DNA of 64,000 bases from Patagioenas fasciata (Eukaryota; Chordata; Aves; Columbiformes; Columbidae): the NCBI RefSeq assembly GCF_037038585.1, contig NC_092525.1, positions 23,890,867 through 23,954,866 on the forward strand. The letters run 5' to 3'. Position numbers and translations under genes: made by a program. This document shows, in pieces, positions 1-15,400 of this stretch (its first letter is position 1; the number at the start of each line of letters is the position of its first letter). The notes beneath the pieces were generated by a model. That model was not told where the DNA came from. It did no database searches and saw nothing but the letters and a program-made list of their open reading frames with translations.

Positions 1-360
1 AGAGCAGCTGGGACTGGGACTGTTTTCCTGGAACTGCTGCAAGATAAAGGAGAAAAAGAGAAACTGGGGAAAGGGACTAAAGAGAGACTTGTTGAGGTGG
101 GAGAAGGATCTCCTCTGTTTCCCATGACATGTCCTTCAGTTCTTCACAATCTGATTGCTCAATTCAGATGAGCTGTGTTGCTGTGTCTGTTGAGCTGAAT
201 TTGTTACAGACAAATGACTGAATGAAATTTTCGCAGTGGCTTGTTAGGCAGAGTAACTGAGATGGGTTAGCAGTTAAGTTATTGTGAGATAAAAGAATCT
301 AGAATGTTTATTTCTTTTCGAATGGTTATACCGGACATTTCTAATTTGTTTTTCAATCAG
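1..360 (+). other. MTA1: MTA1 intron, 3' part
   Basis: Non-coding sequence leading into the acceptor TTTTTCAATCAG at 349-360. I looked for the preceding ELM2 exon and did not find it, so it lies upstream of the window. Confidence 0.85.
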
Positions 361-463
361 GTGAGGATGATGGAAGAGATCAGTCAAAACTTGAAACAAA
401 AGTTTGGGAGGCCTTTAACCCGCTAGTAGACAAACAGATAGACCAGTTCTTGGTGGTAGCACG
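361..463 (+). CDS. MTA1: MTA1 exon: ELM2 domain, central part
   Basis: The first two bases complete a Gly codon, then the frame reads [18 protein letters not shown] and on to FLVVAR, a hallmark ELM2 segment of MTA proteins. The last Arg codon is split (CG|G, phase 2 intron). Acceptor is CAG, donor is GTAAGA. In the NuRD structure ELM2 forms the MTA dimer interface and wraps HDAC1. Confidence 0.97.
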
Positions 464-3400
464 GTAAGAGCACTTTACCTCTTCCTTGGACAAGCAAATT
501 TTTATAACTCTTCTTTTCTGAGTACTTTTTGTGTTCTTTTTACTTTACTAGTATTTGGTTGCTTTATTCATCTGCTCCATTTTGAAATGATGAACATTTT
601 ACGTGCCTTCCTGGGAACTGCGTGGCCTTAGGAACAGCTACTCAGATTTGCAACTTTCAGTTAATCACTTTTATAAAAGAAAAGTCACTGGCGTGTAAAA
701 ACTATCCTGTAATTGGTGATGCTTTTCAAATTCTTTGGCTAGCATGTGGAAGGCTTAGTGAACTAAATTCTTGACAATTTATTACTCTGTCCATTTTTTC
801 CCATTTTCAAATCCACTGACGTTTTAGCATTCATTAATAGCTTGGTAAGAAGTCTGGCAAAGTGTTTTTGATGGAGTATGGATGCTTTCTTGTGCCTAGA
901 TTCCAATAAGTAGGCACAATAAAGTAAAACCCTGCAAATCTATACAGATGGTGAAATTTGTGCTTTTATTTAAGCCCAAAGCAATCTTCGTTGATCAACT
1001 TTTGCTTTTGAAAATGTTCAATAACATTTGAATTGGGATGCATTTATATGAACAGAAGCCTATACTAAATTTTAGGCTCTCATAGCAATGAGTGACTGAA
1101 CAATTTGGAAAAAAAGAAAAAAGGCAACGCTCTCCAAATTCTCTGTATTTTCAGTAAGTTTGTAGGACTGTGTGGGGGAAAGTGGTATGAGTAGATAGAT
1201 AGGTGGACCTTTTGATGTTTTTAGTCAGTGGAGCAAGTTATCATTGGTTATGGCTAGGAAGGACAAAGCGTGTAAAGTTACAAGCTGCTAGTAGTATCTA
1301 GTTTGCTAGTCATGAGAGTTCTGCTTATTGGCCAGTCTGACAGACGTGGATCTTGACTCACAGGGCTGCCTGAATTAGGCCTGGTTCTGTCAGCCTTCTG
1401 GTTCTTCTTTTCTCCCTCTTGAGTTATCATGCTTTGAATTTCCTCCTGAGCTTCCCTGAGCGTGCATTGCTGTGCCCGTTGTGGGGTGAGTTCTTGGGAT
1501 GCTCCCCAGAGAGGCAATACTAGAGCTTGTGTGAAAGACTCTGTTAACAGGGAGGCAAGAGTGAAATTAGCTTGGTTAAGATAAAAAAATCTTAACTGCT
1601 GGCCATATTGAAGAAAAATCTCACAGCTGGGAATCCATTAATACATTTTTGCCTGTGGTAAAACATGTGCTTTTTGTAGTATAGCCCTTTTTAAGGTTCA
1701 TAAATTTCATAGTGTTCTGGCTACACTAAAGAATCACCATAAAATTTAAGGTCCTGGAAGTTTCACTGTGCTGCTTACACAGTATATTGCTGTTTCCTTT
1801 GACCTGTGCCAATAGTAAGGTCGAACTGGCTGAACTAAGTGATTTATGTGCAACAGATTCATTCTACTCGATCAGATGGACATAGAGAAGTAGATGAAAG
1901 TGGGGAGAGGATAATCTCCACCAGCGATGCGGAATAAACAGAGGAAGGAGTGATGGGGAGAGCTGGGATATCTCCAGCAAAGGGGATTCCTGCTTCTTAA
2001 GGGGCCTTTCTTGACAAGGCTGCAGTTTCACAGTTGGCTCTAACCAAGTGAAGTACAGGACACCACGGAAAAACTAAGAGCTTTGTTTTCTGGGTTAGTT
2101 TTCATCAGGATGGATTCAAATTGCCGCTCAGCCACGGAGCACTCTGGTGTCAGGAAGACCCCCACGGGAAGTGAGAAGGCGGCAGCGCCCGGGCGGATGA
2201 GGGTTTGCATGTGGGTTGGTTTAGAGTGGCCGTAGAGCTGATTTGTGGTGGGGCTTTCCACCTTGCGTAGGCTTTTGGTGGGAAAGCTGTTTTTATTAAT
2301 AGTAATTCTTTCTGGCTCTTCACCGCTGCTCACTGGATTTGCTGATACAGCTGCCTGAAGGTGTGTGCTGTAAGAGCAATCATTGAAAAGATCAGTATAA
2401 AAACTGCTTCTGTCGGGAATCAGCAAAGTGATCCAGTTTATGATTAGACAACACATACACAAGTGTCAGTTCAGGTAAAGCTGGGGATTCAGGAGTTGAG
2501 GAGCAGGGATGGAGATAAGGACTGGGAGGCTGGGGAGAGGGCGAAGTGTGAATTGCCACAGAAACTCAGGTGAAGGAGGCTGGTTTGGATTTTGACCAAA
2601 ATCAGATATTTGACAACTACTGCTTAAGCATTTACTTTTCCTACTCCTGCACTGCTTGGCACTAGTGTGTTTGTCTCTCTGCACTCAACTAGTTTGTGGA
2701 AGTGATGCGAGTGGAGGAAAAGAAAAAAAAAAAGCTTTTTTTTTGTTGTTGTAGTTGCTCAGAGGAGCTCAGCCCCAGTTCACTGTGCAGGAGCACAAAA
2801 GTTTCACCCATGTGGTGTAGCGAGCAGCAAGGGGAGTAGGAATTGCTGCAACTGAGGTTCCTGTTAAAGGTTTCTCTGACTAATTACATTAGGGATGAAG
2901 TGAGGATCATAGGGATTGTGGCCTCAGATGCAGGAATTGCTGGAAGTATTTGAGAATTGCTGTAGTCTTTTGCAGGCTATATAATCTATATGTATTATAC
3001 AATATTAAGTTGTAAAATAAAGATGTTTTTTAATTTTACTGAAAGTTTTAGAAAAATGTTTGCATTACTGCATGTTTTTTTTTTCTGCCTGGGCTTGGCA
3101 CCTGTCTCTGTACCTTTGGACAATGCCATGCTGCTCTTGCCGTTGTGGAAGAGACTTGTGCCATTCATAAAGCTCACTTGCACTCAGTTTTTGTTAAAGA
3201 TGAAGTCTGAGAGATAAGGGATAAAAGAGGAGTTGAGAACTCCCTGGTTGTGATCCTTGAGCCTTTCACTGTTTACCCTCCTCCACCTAAGCCTCTTCAG
3301 TCATGTGAACTGAGTAAAGCGTTCATAATAACAGACCACATCTAAAGAGAACAGTCTCTGGCGCAGAACTAGCGCCAAACCATGTAATCTTGTTACTGAG

Positions 3401-6400
3401 AAATGGAGTCTGCAGATCTCAAAAAGTGTTGGCTGGGTGTTTATATTTACACTTGCTTTGCATGCAAAGTTAACGCTCCGTGTAATTTCTTTCAGGTCTG
3501 TTGGTACGTTTGCCCGAGCACTCGATTGCAGTAGTTCAGTCAGACAGCCGAGTTTGCACATGAGCGCTGCAGCAGCCTCTCGGGACATCACGCTGGTAAG
3601 GTTTTTTTAAGAGGACTTTAAGTTTTGGAGAGATGCAAAATAATCACCTCAGCAATAACAGTTGGCAAAGAGAGAGGGGCAGATGGATTATAATTGTGGC
3701 CTGCTGTGAAGCAGATCATGTCTTTATAAAGGAACCCTTGATTTACATATGAAGTAACTTTTTTTTGGTCTTGTGCCTCCTATAATCCATCATGGATAAT
3801 TCTAGGAGATAATTTTTTTAAAACTTCTTTATTAAAATGTTTTGATGACATGCTTCACTAGCCCATCTCTTGCATGGCTTAGTAGCTGTCGTGAGAAGAA
3901 TACAAATGATTATCTGCCTGTCTGCAATGTTCTAATGCCAGAATGACACTCCTCATCACTTCCCCAACACCAGACTATCTCTGGCGTCCTTGGGCAAGAT
4001 TGTCTGGGGCAAAAACTTGTGGTCAGATAAGAAATTTCTGTTGATCCAGTTCTACTCTTTGACAAGTTCTATTTTAGAGTACCTGAGGAGTGGTGACATC
4101 GTTAATATTTTATAATAATAAACAATTCTGACTAGACAGAGGAAAAGGAAAACTTGGACTTCTATGCCAGAGAAAGTTTAATGAAAATTTGAATAAAATT
4201 TATGAAGTCTCCAGAGAACTGTTATCAAGGCCTCACCTCATAACTAGAAAAATGTGTAATCATATATAGAACAAATTCTGGGATAGAACACTGTAGATTA
4301 ATTATGCACATGCACAAAACTAGTATGATGAAAGGCAAATAACATCCTGACTAAAACTACAGAAATGGGGAAATAAAGCCAAACTTTCAGTTATTAATAC
4401 CAATTCCTCCCTTGCAAAGTGTTGTCAGCCCTTTTAAATCACACATTGCAGACAATCGTAGCTCAGCTTTCTGAGGACTAATTGCACCTGGGAGTAATTA
4501 TTTTTTCCTGCTCAGCTATGATGTATGGCTTGGCGTGAATCTTTCTTAGGAGACTCTGTGTGTTGCTCTTCTTAAATATTTTATGTATTTTTTGTGGATT
4601 ATTTGACAAAGAAAGTGCCTGGCTAAGTTTGTGACAAAATATGCCCTCGAACCTACAGTACTTACTGCAAGGGCTCATGTTCCACAAATTCCGGTGGTGG
4701 TAGTGAACCTTAGACTTGTACACTGACAACTACAGTGAGTCTGAGGTTGAAGCAAGTTTTTACTGACTTTGTGTTAGGTATAGGATACTGCACCCTCAAA
4801 TCTCAGTGCAGAGTTTTTGTTATTGCTGTTTCACTGTTTAGAGTTTTTCTCCCCCTAGATGCTTGTCCTTACATTTGTCTTTCTCTTTTACAACCATGTA
4901 GTTCCATGCTATGGACACTTTGCACAAAAATGTCTATGACATTTCCAAGGCAATCTCTGCGCTTGTGCCACAAGGTGGGCCAGTCCTGTGCAGAGATGAG
5001 ATGGAGGAGTGGTCTGCTTCAGAGGCAAACCTCTTTGAGGAAGCACTAGAAAAATATGGAAAAGATTTCACTGACATTCAGCAAGATTTTGTAAGTACAT
5101 AAAATGAGGGTCCACATGGTGACCAGCTCTGATCGCTGACAGAGCTGGTTTACAGCTTGTCTAAACTGTGCTGTTTTTCTTCATGTTGAAGAAGAGGGCT
5201 TTGAACTGGAGCATGTGTCTTGCTGTAAATTGGGGAAAGGCAGACCTCATACTGATGACAGCCTGTTCTACAGGCAGAATTTCAAATCACAGATGATAGC
5301 TTTTCCTTTAGAGACGTTAATTTAAAATCATCTGCTCTGCTATTGCTGAGGGAGGATTTAGGAAACTGTTGTGACAGCCTAGCTGCTGTAGATTAATTTG
5401 TTTGAAGGAGAATAAATACTGGGCCTTCTGAAACGTGAAAATTTAGTCACTTATAATGTGAGTTCAAAAAGGACCTTTCGAAAGTTTTTAAAAGGAATCT
5501 CAGGCATCCAGGGGAGGTGTCCTGTGTTTTGGCCAAAGCTCCACCCTAGGTGCTCAACCTGCAGATTGACTGGAGCACTGTAGAGAGAGACAGAATTCAC
5601 TGTGTCGCTATTTGAGTCTTCAGGAACAAAACAAGTAGATTCAGTGTTGCTTGTCCCGTGCGCTAATCTGTTAGACAGAGGGACTTGGAAAAAGCACAAC
5701 ATTCTCTGTGGTTCTGCTTGAAATCCCTTTGCTTGTTATGTAGAGACTGGACCTGGCAGGGTGCAATTCTATTAGGAATTACTACTTTTTTTTTTTTTTA
5801 ATTGGCCAGTTCCATAGAAGCCAAGCAAATCAGAGCTGTGATACAATAGTTGTGTCTCTTGCTCCAGTCTTTGTGGCCTGAGCAGAGAGGGTTGGAGCCA
5901 GTGGGCTCTCTTCAGTGATTTACTGCAGAGCCAATGCGGCATGAAGATTTACCTGTAACCTGCTCCGTTTCTACACTGACAGCACTATTTTTAGAAAGGG
6001 CATTTAATTTAACATGGGTCCCGTGTGCATCTAATGCCCTTAGGAGATTCAAACGCTGTCTTTTTTTTGGTTAGGAGGCTTAATAGTAGCAAGAGTGCTC
6101 TAAACTGTCAAAGGAATCCTGTGAATCTCAGTGAGGCTGTGTGCCAGGTCCCTGTAATGACTGCTGCTTTTCCTTTCTGTCCCCAGCTCCCATGGAAGTC
6201 CTTAACAAGCATAATAGAATATTACTATATGTGGAAAACTACAGACAGATACGTTCAACAGGTAAGAGAGTCAGAATCACCACTTTCATTCTAACAAAGG
6301 ATTTTTCTTGCCTTTGAAACTAAACATTGTTGCTTTATTCTCCCTCTTGGGGTTCAGTCTTTCCAATAGGTGGGTTCTCTAATGATCTGAAGCACCAAAA

Positions 6401-9400
6401 AAATCTCTTGTCACTAAACTCAGCAGCTGTTCCATAGATACAAACATGTAGAATTGGCATGTGTGCTTTCTTTTAATGTTTGCTGCTATTTTATTTGTTT
6501 GAGGCTTTCAAATGTCTATTTTGGAACTCAGCAGTTTAAGGAAAGGAATATGGTTTATTTCTGCCTGTAGACAGAGTTCGAGGTCAGCATGAAGTTCAAT
6601 TTCAGCTTTTGTTTGGGGGGTGGGCAGTTGGTGTACAACAGGCACCTGTGCTAATTCTCCACCTCTGCCTGCCCCTGGCTTCGACTGCAGGTGCACGGAG
6701 CCTCCCCTGTGTAAGCACCGCGAGTAAAGTGTTTGCCTGGGAAGCATTGATGGCTCAAATTCTCAGGCTCGTTATACTTGAGAATCAACTTTGACTAGTG
6801 TTTACAGTCATTTTTATCTCTACTTGTTTAAATACAAAGGCTGCTTGGTCCCGAAAATAGAGCAAGCACAACGCAAGCAGCATGCAAAATGTTGCGGAGT
6901 ATCAGTTGCTGAAAACTACTCGTAATATTTAATGGGAAAATTAATTAAAAGAAGGGAGAAACATATAATGGATTTTTCATTATAATCATCAGTATTACAT
7001 TTAGGCATCTATTTGAAGTTTTAGAAAAAATGGAGTTATAAAAATGTCCTGTCGTAACTTGCTGCATTGGAAATTCAGCCTGGGATAAGATTGGATGCCT
7101 GAGGCACTGACCAGTATTTGGCATGTGCACCTTGGTCTGTAATGTGATTTTTACCATTTTCCTTCTGATTGGAACGCTGTTTAAATTACAGAGGGATCCT
7201 TAGGACAAATGAGAACTCTTTTTTTTGCATAAATTCTGTATTACTTTCTTTAAAAATATTAACTGCATCCTCATTCTAATATTTCTTCACGTTCATTCTT
7301 TGATTGAAACTTTTCCTTCTCGTAAGGAAATGGGTGGTAGAAAGGTGAGATGGTGGGGGAAAAAGGTGCTGGAGAAATGAGGTGATGGTCTTTCCTTCCC
7401 CGTTGAGCTGCGGGTGCCATCGATACAGTGAGTACCGCTGTCCTGTCAGATTACCACTCTTTAGGAGACAATAGCTGAGTGTACTCAGCCTGTAGTATGC
7501 TCAATATTTGCAGTGAGAGGAATCAGTTTATCTTCATCCCTGCATGTTTTATCTCACGTCACTTGTTTTAGTGATAAAAGTCCATCTAGCAATATGATAG
7601 GTATCAGAAAAGGTGAGAGAAGTTATTTTATCAGTCGGTGAGAACTAGAATCTTGGGCTGTTCCATGAAGAAGTCATCCCTGTGCAGTCAGAACAGTAAA
7701 CAGTAGTAGGAATTCTTGGGAAAGGTTAAACCAAAAAGTGTCTCTATTCTGCTCAGAAAGTCCACAATACATTTGCAGCCGTGGAATTCTGTTTCTGCCC
7801 ATCTTGACGTATGTAACAATGGTGGTGGTGGGAATAAAGGATGGGGAGCAGTTTCTTTGGTGTTCGCTCTTGGACACTGTAGGAGACAGATGGAAATAGT
7901 GTTCCCAGTGTTTGCTTCCAGGCTTGTGTTCTGGGAAGTCAAAACAATTGAAAAAAATGTGGAAGGAAACTGTTAAATTATTTTGCTTTTCCCACTTTCT
8001 TGAGCTTTCTTATTACATAGACAAAATTGCAGAGGGGATAGTTGCATGACAGATTTTGTTCTTGCAGCAATTAAACACCAAAGCAAATCCACAGTTTCTC
8101 ATACTGTTTTGCCCTGTTTCTATGCAGTGGGTTTTCTATCATGGTTATACTGTAGCTCACATGTGCTGTCCAGCAGTGTACCAGGTAGTGGGATTTAGGG
8201 AAAACTTCCAATTAGAGGCTCTGCACTTAAGAGACGCTATTGAGTATAAGACGGCCAGGTAGAAATCGCAGTACAGCGATATCGCATCAGTTAAATCTAA
8301 ACTGAACTGAAGACCTCATTTCAAATTCCCAGCTTGTGCAAGCAAATAATACTATTAAACATTTATAAAAAGCCTGGGAGAGCCATCTATATATAACCAC
8401 AAAGAAAGCAAAGGAAGTTGTAGCTGAAATAACGGTGTATTACATTTATATTTTACTTGAAGTGTACAAAGTCTTTGGAGCATGTCCCTCACCAGCTTTT
8501 CCCATATGTTTCTTCATAGTGTTTTGTCTGTGTAGACTGTTTTCTCAGTCTCATACCACAAAGTGGTTCTGGGGCTCACAGCATTCTTGTACATGAGGTA
8601 TTGAAGATGTGTTAAGTAAGGATATGAAAAACATGTATACTGGGTTGAATCGCTTTCACTTGCCCTCCTTCTAAGACAATGATTAAATTATATTTCATGG
8701 CTGTATGTTACTTTCTTAAAAAAAAATTCATAACTTGCTTATTCTTGCAGAACCTTTGGCTGAATGAACATAAAATTGTCTATTTAAACTGTCTATTTCT
8801 GTGAGTTACACAACATAGTAATAAAGTGTTTTGTCATCAGGCAATTGCCTGGTTTGAAGAAAAGCACTTATTTGGGAACCATTTGCATACTTCTCTATTT
8901 CCTTTGAGATTTTCTTGGAGCTAGAAAGCACTGTTTTAATCCTGAAGCAGAATCCATCTGTTCCTTGCCATGGAGGAAGCTAAATTTTGAGTCTTCAACA
9001 GAAGACCCTTCCTCAGAATGGAACAATAAGGTATACTTGTGCTCGGTATACCTAAGCTCAAAAGGCTTCATTAATACAGCACTTCCATGTCTTGTGAGTA
9101 GGATCCTGTGGTTGAGATACGCACAAATTTACTAAATTTGGAGCATGCACTTGAATCGTATTTGGCTTCAGTTATACCATGCTTTTGAAGGTTACCAGCA
9201 TAATTAGGAGTTCAATCATTTCAAGAGAAGGACTGATCCTGTAAGAACAGAACTACCAGAAGGAATAATTCTACTGCAATGGGAACAAAGCAGTTGTGGT
9301 CTGATGTAGGCTCCTGAACATCTGTTCAAAGTGATCCCAAGAGTTTTCCTTTCAAAGACACTCTTTCGAAGTTGTCTGGAAGAAAAAGAGAGAGACTCAT

Positions 9401-12400
9401 TCCAAATTCAGTATCCTGTGTCTCCTTTGAATGCATCCTTTTCTTGAGACAGATTTCCTGTGTCAATTCACATGAGCATATTTCTGATTCAGAAAGGTTT
9501 GAAATGGCATTTATTGAGTAATTGGTATTTGGTGGCTTTTCCCAGTCTTCAAGAGTTGATGTGATGTTTGGGTATGCCTATGTTTTCATTCAAAGTAAAG
9601 GTTGAGTTCTTACGTAGTTGTGAATTCTTATGTGTTTCTTATGTGGAAGTGCCATTAGAATAATGTAGAAGGAATAATAAATTTTATTATTATTTTTTAA
9701 AAAATTATTTTTTTTTTTTAAATATCAGTTTTAACATATGCATAGTGTTGAGAAGATACTGGGGAAAGTGGAAATGCTGTTGTATTGGACTACATGATGT
9801 AGGGAGCTTGAATCTTGGTGTGGATAGAAAACATCTTTCTTAAGGGAAGCAAACCTTTGTACTTAGCTAAGAGCTGAGAGTGACATCTTAATGTACCAGC
9901 CTTCAAAAAGTACTGTGTGCTAGCAAAGTAGAAATAACATCAAAGAAATGTTTTTTCTGCACATGTGGGATTTTTATCCACAAACACCTCCTGTTAAGCC
10001 TACAGTGACATGGAACCATAGCAAGTCTGGCAAGCGACAGAGACTGTAGGTACCACACATCAGTGCTGAGATTGTTGCTGGAGCACAAGCAGCTGGAAAC
10101 ATGTGTCCCAAATGCACCATGGACCTTTTCTGTTCCAGCTCCCCTGCCTCCCAGCAGCGCTTGTACATTCGGAGTTTTGAAAAAGAACAATAAATAGTGT
10201 GGAAGTTCTCTAAATCCAGAAAATGTGATTTAGAGACTATCTTCCCCATCATCAACTAATAAAGGTTTAATAATCAAGGATGCTTGAGGCATCCCTGTGC
10301 TGTCTATCAACCAGGTTCTTTGTGTTGTGGACCTTGAAATATGCCCTGCATTCCTGGATTTCTTCTGTTATTTCCTCCTTAAAAATGCTCATCCTTTAGA
10401 AAATGACCACCAACATTTGTTCTGATACGTCATGTATTATAAAACTCTTTCAAGCTCAGTGGGTAGAAGGAAAGGTATTAAATCTAGGGAGAGGATATAT
10501 AAAGGACAGATGTTTGCAGCAACTCGAATGTACAGTACTTAGTAATTTAATCCCTTGGTCCCTCTGGGATAGACAAGTTGGTAATATCTTCCTTTTATAG
10601 ATGGGGAAAATATGATGAAGTAAATAAGAGGATATACTTAAGATGTGCATATATAAATAACTCGGAACCAAAAGATTACATTTAGGCCAAACTACTAGAA
10701 AAAGTTACAAATATCCAGGGTTGTTTTTGGTGGTTAAGGATATTCATAACTACATCAGACAACATTAAGAATTTATAGCGAAAATACACTTCAGGCACAA
10801 ATCAATTAATAACTGGCAAAGGACCTAGCAAAGCACTTTCTCCGTGAAGGGATTATTCTGAAGTTGTTCATGGTAACATTTCAGGCACCTTTCTTTTGTA
10901 CCTTCTGGTATCAGTCACTGTCAGAAAATAGGAAACCCATCATATGTGGTCTATTGCTTGTCCACAGCTGCAAATACTTAGTGAAAAACCCAACCTCTTC
11001 TTATTCAGTACATTTTGGTACCTTCTGAAAACCTTGATTTAGTATTAAAGATGTATGCTGTGTGTCATGCTCTGTGCTGATCCCCAGAAAGGTGTTGTTG
11101 GGTGCAGGTGACATAGGGCACCTTAGTTTGGAGCTCACACTGTGGTCATCCGTCACAGAGCAAATCTGTGGTGAGAGGTTAACATTCATCACCAGTTCAC
11201 TGAAATGTTGCTTAATACCCAAAATTAGCTGTCTCACAAGGCAAATGGCTTTACATTGTGGATAGTAGGATATTTCAGGTGCTGGTAATGCTTTGTGCTT
11301 GCATGAAGCCTTTTCCATTCACAGATTTCCAAAACTGTCCTAACATGATGACTCTAGGTAGTCCCCTTGGCAGTTTTTGTGAAGAAAGCTGCAGATTTTT
11401 CCCCCCACAATCTAGAAATGTCGTGGAAAATAAAAACAAACACAAGCAAAACACACCAACCAACCAACAAAAACCTCCAGACAAACACAATCCCAAACAA
11501 ACAAAACCCCAAACAAACAAAACCCCAAACAAAAAAACAACAACAATTCTCTACCATTGGAAGTTGCCCGAGTTTCTTGCTTAGGTCTCAAGGAAATAGG
11601 ATTCTTGTACACAGTTCCTCAAGCAGTAATTTAAGCCATTTATCAATATCTGATGTTAGCCTTTCTCATCACTCCTGAGGAGAGGATGAGCTCTGGGGCT
11701 GTTGCTCTGCTCACACAACTGCCCGTGGCTGTCTGTGCCTAGGGAGGGAAGACCTGTTGTTCTGTCCAGGCTGTGGGTGGAACAGCTCCCAGTTCATGAC
11801 CAGAAATGCTCTTGAGAGTGTGAATTCTGTTGAAGGAGAATTTTTTGGGGTTGCCAAGATAGAGGAGGGGTTTTGATGCTGTTGGAGAACCATTGCCACA
11901 GCACTTTTTGAGGCCCATCATTGGATGTGTTGGTTTTCTATGTAAAAAGGTTTCAGCAGGGTGGTTTGAAAATGTGCAACTTCAAATACGTGCTTTGTAT
12001 TCAGAGGGAGAACCTCTTTAATTCCATCATGGACTGCCAGTACAATGTGTATTATTGATTCCTTCGAGTCTGTGTATTAAGGACCATCTCCATGAAGTCT
12101 TCATTTGGGTTTTCTTGAGGACATTTTGCAGGTAGCTGTCATTGTCCTAGAGCAGATTTAACAGAAGCAATCCAGGAAACTTGCCTACACCAGCAAAAAG
12201 AAGTCAGCTTTTGGATACAGCTCTCTGAAAATGTACTTGCAGTTTCTGGATAACTTTTATAAGTTCTATTTGTTTTCTTGGTCCTTCTTCTCTTGTGTGA
12301 CAACTTAATTCTTTGATTTCTAAGATATGTTGACTTTTATTTGCAGGAGAAAGGAAGAGGGAAATTCTTTAGGACTCTGTACAGCTTTGGCAAGGAGCTG

Positions 12401-15400
12401 TCAGGCTGCCAAATGGAAAACTGTTGCTTAAGACCATCCCTCTGATCAAAGCAAGCTTTATGCTTACAAGAAACTTTTACTTCATTGTTTGTATGTGTGT
12501 CTGTTGTGTCCCTGTAAAAAAGATTTTAATGTTTGTCCAGTTCCTCAGTGACACACTCTTCAATTTTATTACATCTTCTGGTGCTGCTTCCTGTTTCTAT
12601 GAAGATACTGACTTCAGCTTTAGAATTATTTTCCTAGACTGTGCCCTGAGGCTGCTGCCTAGAGAATGTTAAGATAATCTGTTTGTCTAGAATATCACCT
12701 TGCTGCTGGTTTGTCTGGAAAACGTTGTGGCTTTATGCAGACCACTGTTACTTTCATGGATGTTGAAGAGCATGGGCCCAGGTTTGAGCCATGAGGTTGG
12801 ACTAGAGGCCTCCAGAGGTTCATCCTAAATTAACTTAGTTTGTGATAAAGAGAAAACTTGAACTTCAGAATGTCCCTTTTGCTTTTTAAATAGTGTGAAG
12901 GTTTGAGTTAGAAAAGGGCTTCTTGGCCAGTTAGTAAAGTTAATGCTGATTTTTACCTCTGCCGTGTTCTTGTGGTCTGTCAGCGAGCTCACAGCTGTGG
13001 CTGAACAGAAGCAAGCAGCAGTGTCTTCTGGGGAAATTTACTCCATACATCCCATTGAAAGGATCCTGTAATCCATTTACTGCAGAAATGTGGGCAGAAG
13101 TTAGTGGATGGTTTTACTGGACTAGGGCCGTGTAAAGAGACAAATTGCGTGTACTTCTACACGTGTCTCTTTCTTGCATGTGTTTTCCCTTAAACGTCTC
13201 TCTCATGTTCCTTATTATCTCCTGGCAATGGTGTTTTTAATCAGGGACTGGTTGTTCGGTCTAGTTAGCTTCTTCCTTTTCTATCTCCTTGATTTTCTTT
13301 GCTACCTGTTCCCTGAGACTTGCACATGTGCCTGGGGTTGGTTTCTTTTTTGTCTCAAAGGGGGATAAATACGTAGTGCTCATGTACCTAGAGCTGCTCA
13401 CCTTTGGAAAATGTGAATGTACAGGTTGACCATGGCTGATGTTTACTCAGAAGTGATAACATACCATAATAAAAAAAAACTTTTGGCTAATTCTGCATCA
13501 ATCTTGAGCTCTTGACCCTTTTTAAAAAAGAAAATCTCCTGTGTTATTTAGTCTTCAAAAGTGAGGACTATCAACAAAAAAGTCTTCCTTCAAACTATTT
13601 GAATTGGTTCAGCTGTTGAGGAAATGTGGTGGGGAAGGTGCATTGCTACAGCTGTTAGTGTCCACTTGGTGGATATTATTTATCATGGAGAACAAACACA
13701 AACTAGTATGTCAGATCTTCCTCTGCAGGGAAAAACAAACAAACCAACAACAAAAAAACCACCACAAGTTGTGGAGTAACAAGGCATGTATTTGTATTGT
13801 AGTGAATGGGAATGAAAAGTTTGTCCTTGTAAATACTAGATTATGATCTCTCTGACTTTCTTGAAAAGCTGTGTACATAGCATTTGATGCCCACAGTTAT
13901 TTCCAATAGATATTTTCCTGTTGGAAAAGGATTTTGTGGTAGCTGCTCAGTGAAAGGAAAACTTCATTGTTTGTTACTAAGTGCTGAAGTTTTTACAGGT
14001 ATGTTACTTGATTCCTAGGTAAAATAGTCCTTTTTTTTCCGTATTCTAACTTTTTTTTTTTTTCCCAAAGAAACGATTGAAAGCAGCAGAAGCGGAAAGC
14101 AAGCTCAAACAAGTGTATATACCCAACTAGTAAGTATCCTTTTGTCCTTTTGCATTGTTTTGTTTTCTGATTCATTGTAGAGATTCTGGTGTAGCAGTCT
14201 CCATGGCCTGCCAGTATTATGTATTTGCTTTAGTTACATAATGAGAGACACAGTTTAACAAACATGTCAGAGAACTATTAAATTAGGTTCCAAATATAAG
14301 GAACCTTCTGCCGATGCTTGAATAGGTTTGAATTCCTTTTAATTTTAGCTGAGTTATTGCTAACACCCTGATGCTAATAAACAGCTGGGAGCCCTGTGGA
14401 AGAAAACACAAAAACAGTGAGTAAAGCAGCCCCTCTCTCAGTACGCTGTGCTGCTGCTGAGGAGGGCGTAAAAGAAAAGCTGGTTCCACACGCCGACATT
14501 CTGCTTCTGGACCACAGGGTATTTCCTGCATGGGCAGCCGAGGACTTTTCCTTTGGGGCTTTCCTGATCAGGATGCTCTGCCTGTCTTGTTGGTCATTTC
14601 CTTCATCCTATGTAATGTCCCCATCCCAGAGGGACTGTTACTTCTGATTTTTATTTTTATACAGAGTGGGAGTTGGGGACTTGGTAGCAGGTCAGAATGG
14701 TCACGAACAGCAGGGTAGCTAATTAACTACTCAATAATATATGCTTTTATTAATTTTTGTCCTCAGTGGATCACTAATGTGTGGTTGTTTCCTAATATAA
14801 TTTATAAATATATAAAAATTATATATAGAACTATATTAAAATTAATATATTTTATACATAAATTATTATTAAAATGTGTTTCTCTTGCATTTCCTCTGCA
14901 TAACCCAGTCAACGGTTGCTATAGTGTGGAACTTGAAATCTTCCTTGTCCTTTCTTTTTTCAGCTTTCACTCCCAGATACATTCCCATATGTATGATCCC
15001 AAATAACTCCTTTACTCTTCCATGCTGTCTCCTTTCAAATATTTATTAACTTCTACTGCTTGCTCTGTTACTTCAGGCAAAACTAAGTTGTACATATTTA
15101 AATTGCAAGACTGTCCCTTATTTTTTGTGAAAATAAAGGATCTTGGATTTCTTTTTTGCTTTTAAATATGTCAGCATGTCTCAGGTGAATTTAATAAAAA
15201 TTAAGTGTAATATTTAGAGTGAAACCAAATAGATTTCTTGTCATGCAGTTTTTCAACAGTATTGCTTTTGTGGGTGGTGTTACTCTGCAGGGGGACAGGA
15301 CACCAAATTAAACATGAATTCACAATTTAAAGCAAAAGCCAATGTAGTTTAGACTGCGGTTGCAAAGGGATATTGCAGATGAGAAAGCCTGGTTGTCTTG

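Larger units (their letters stand above)
6262..14070 (+). other. MTA1: MTA1 intron (7.8 kb)
   Basis: The longest intron before the zinc finger, phase 0. It carries an A/C-rich minisatellite (11430-11547), a CR1 tail fragment (12787-12830), an A/C-rich stretch (13731-13766) and an A/T-only patch near 9676-9726. No coding exon or RNA gene recognised. Confidence 0.85.

Noticed and set aside
2040-2462. 140-codon minus-strand open frame in an MTA1 intron
   Set aside because: No recognisable domain, no supporting splice or promoter signals, and composition like the surrounding intron.
11275-11612. Overlapping minus-strand frames with repeated Phe/Val/Cys/Leu
   Set aside because: Direct translation of the A/C minisatellite; not protein-coding.
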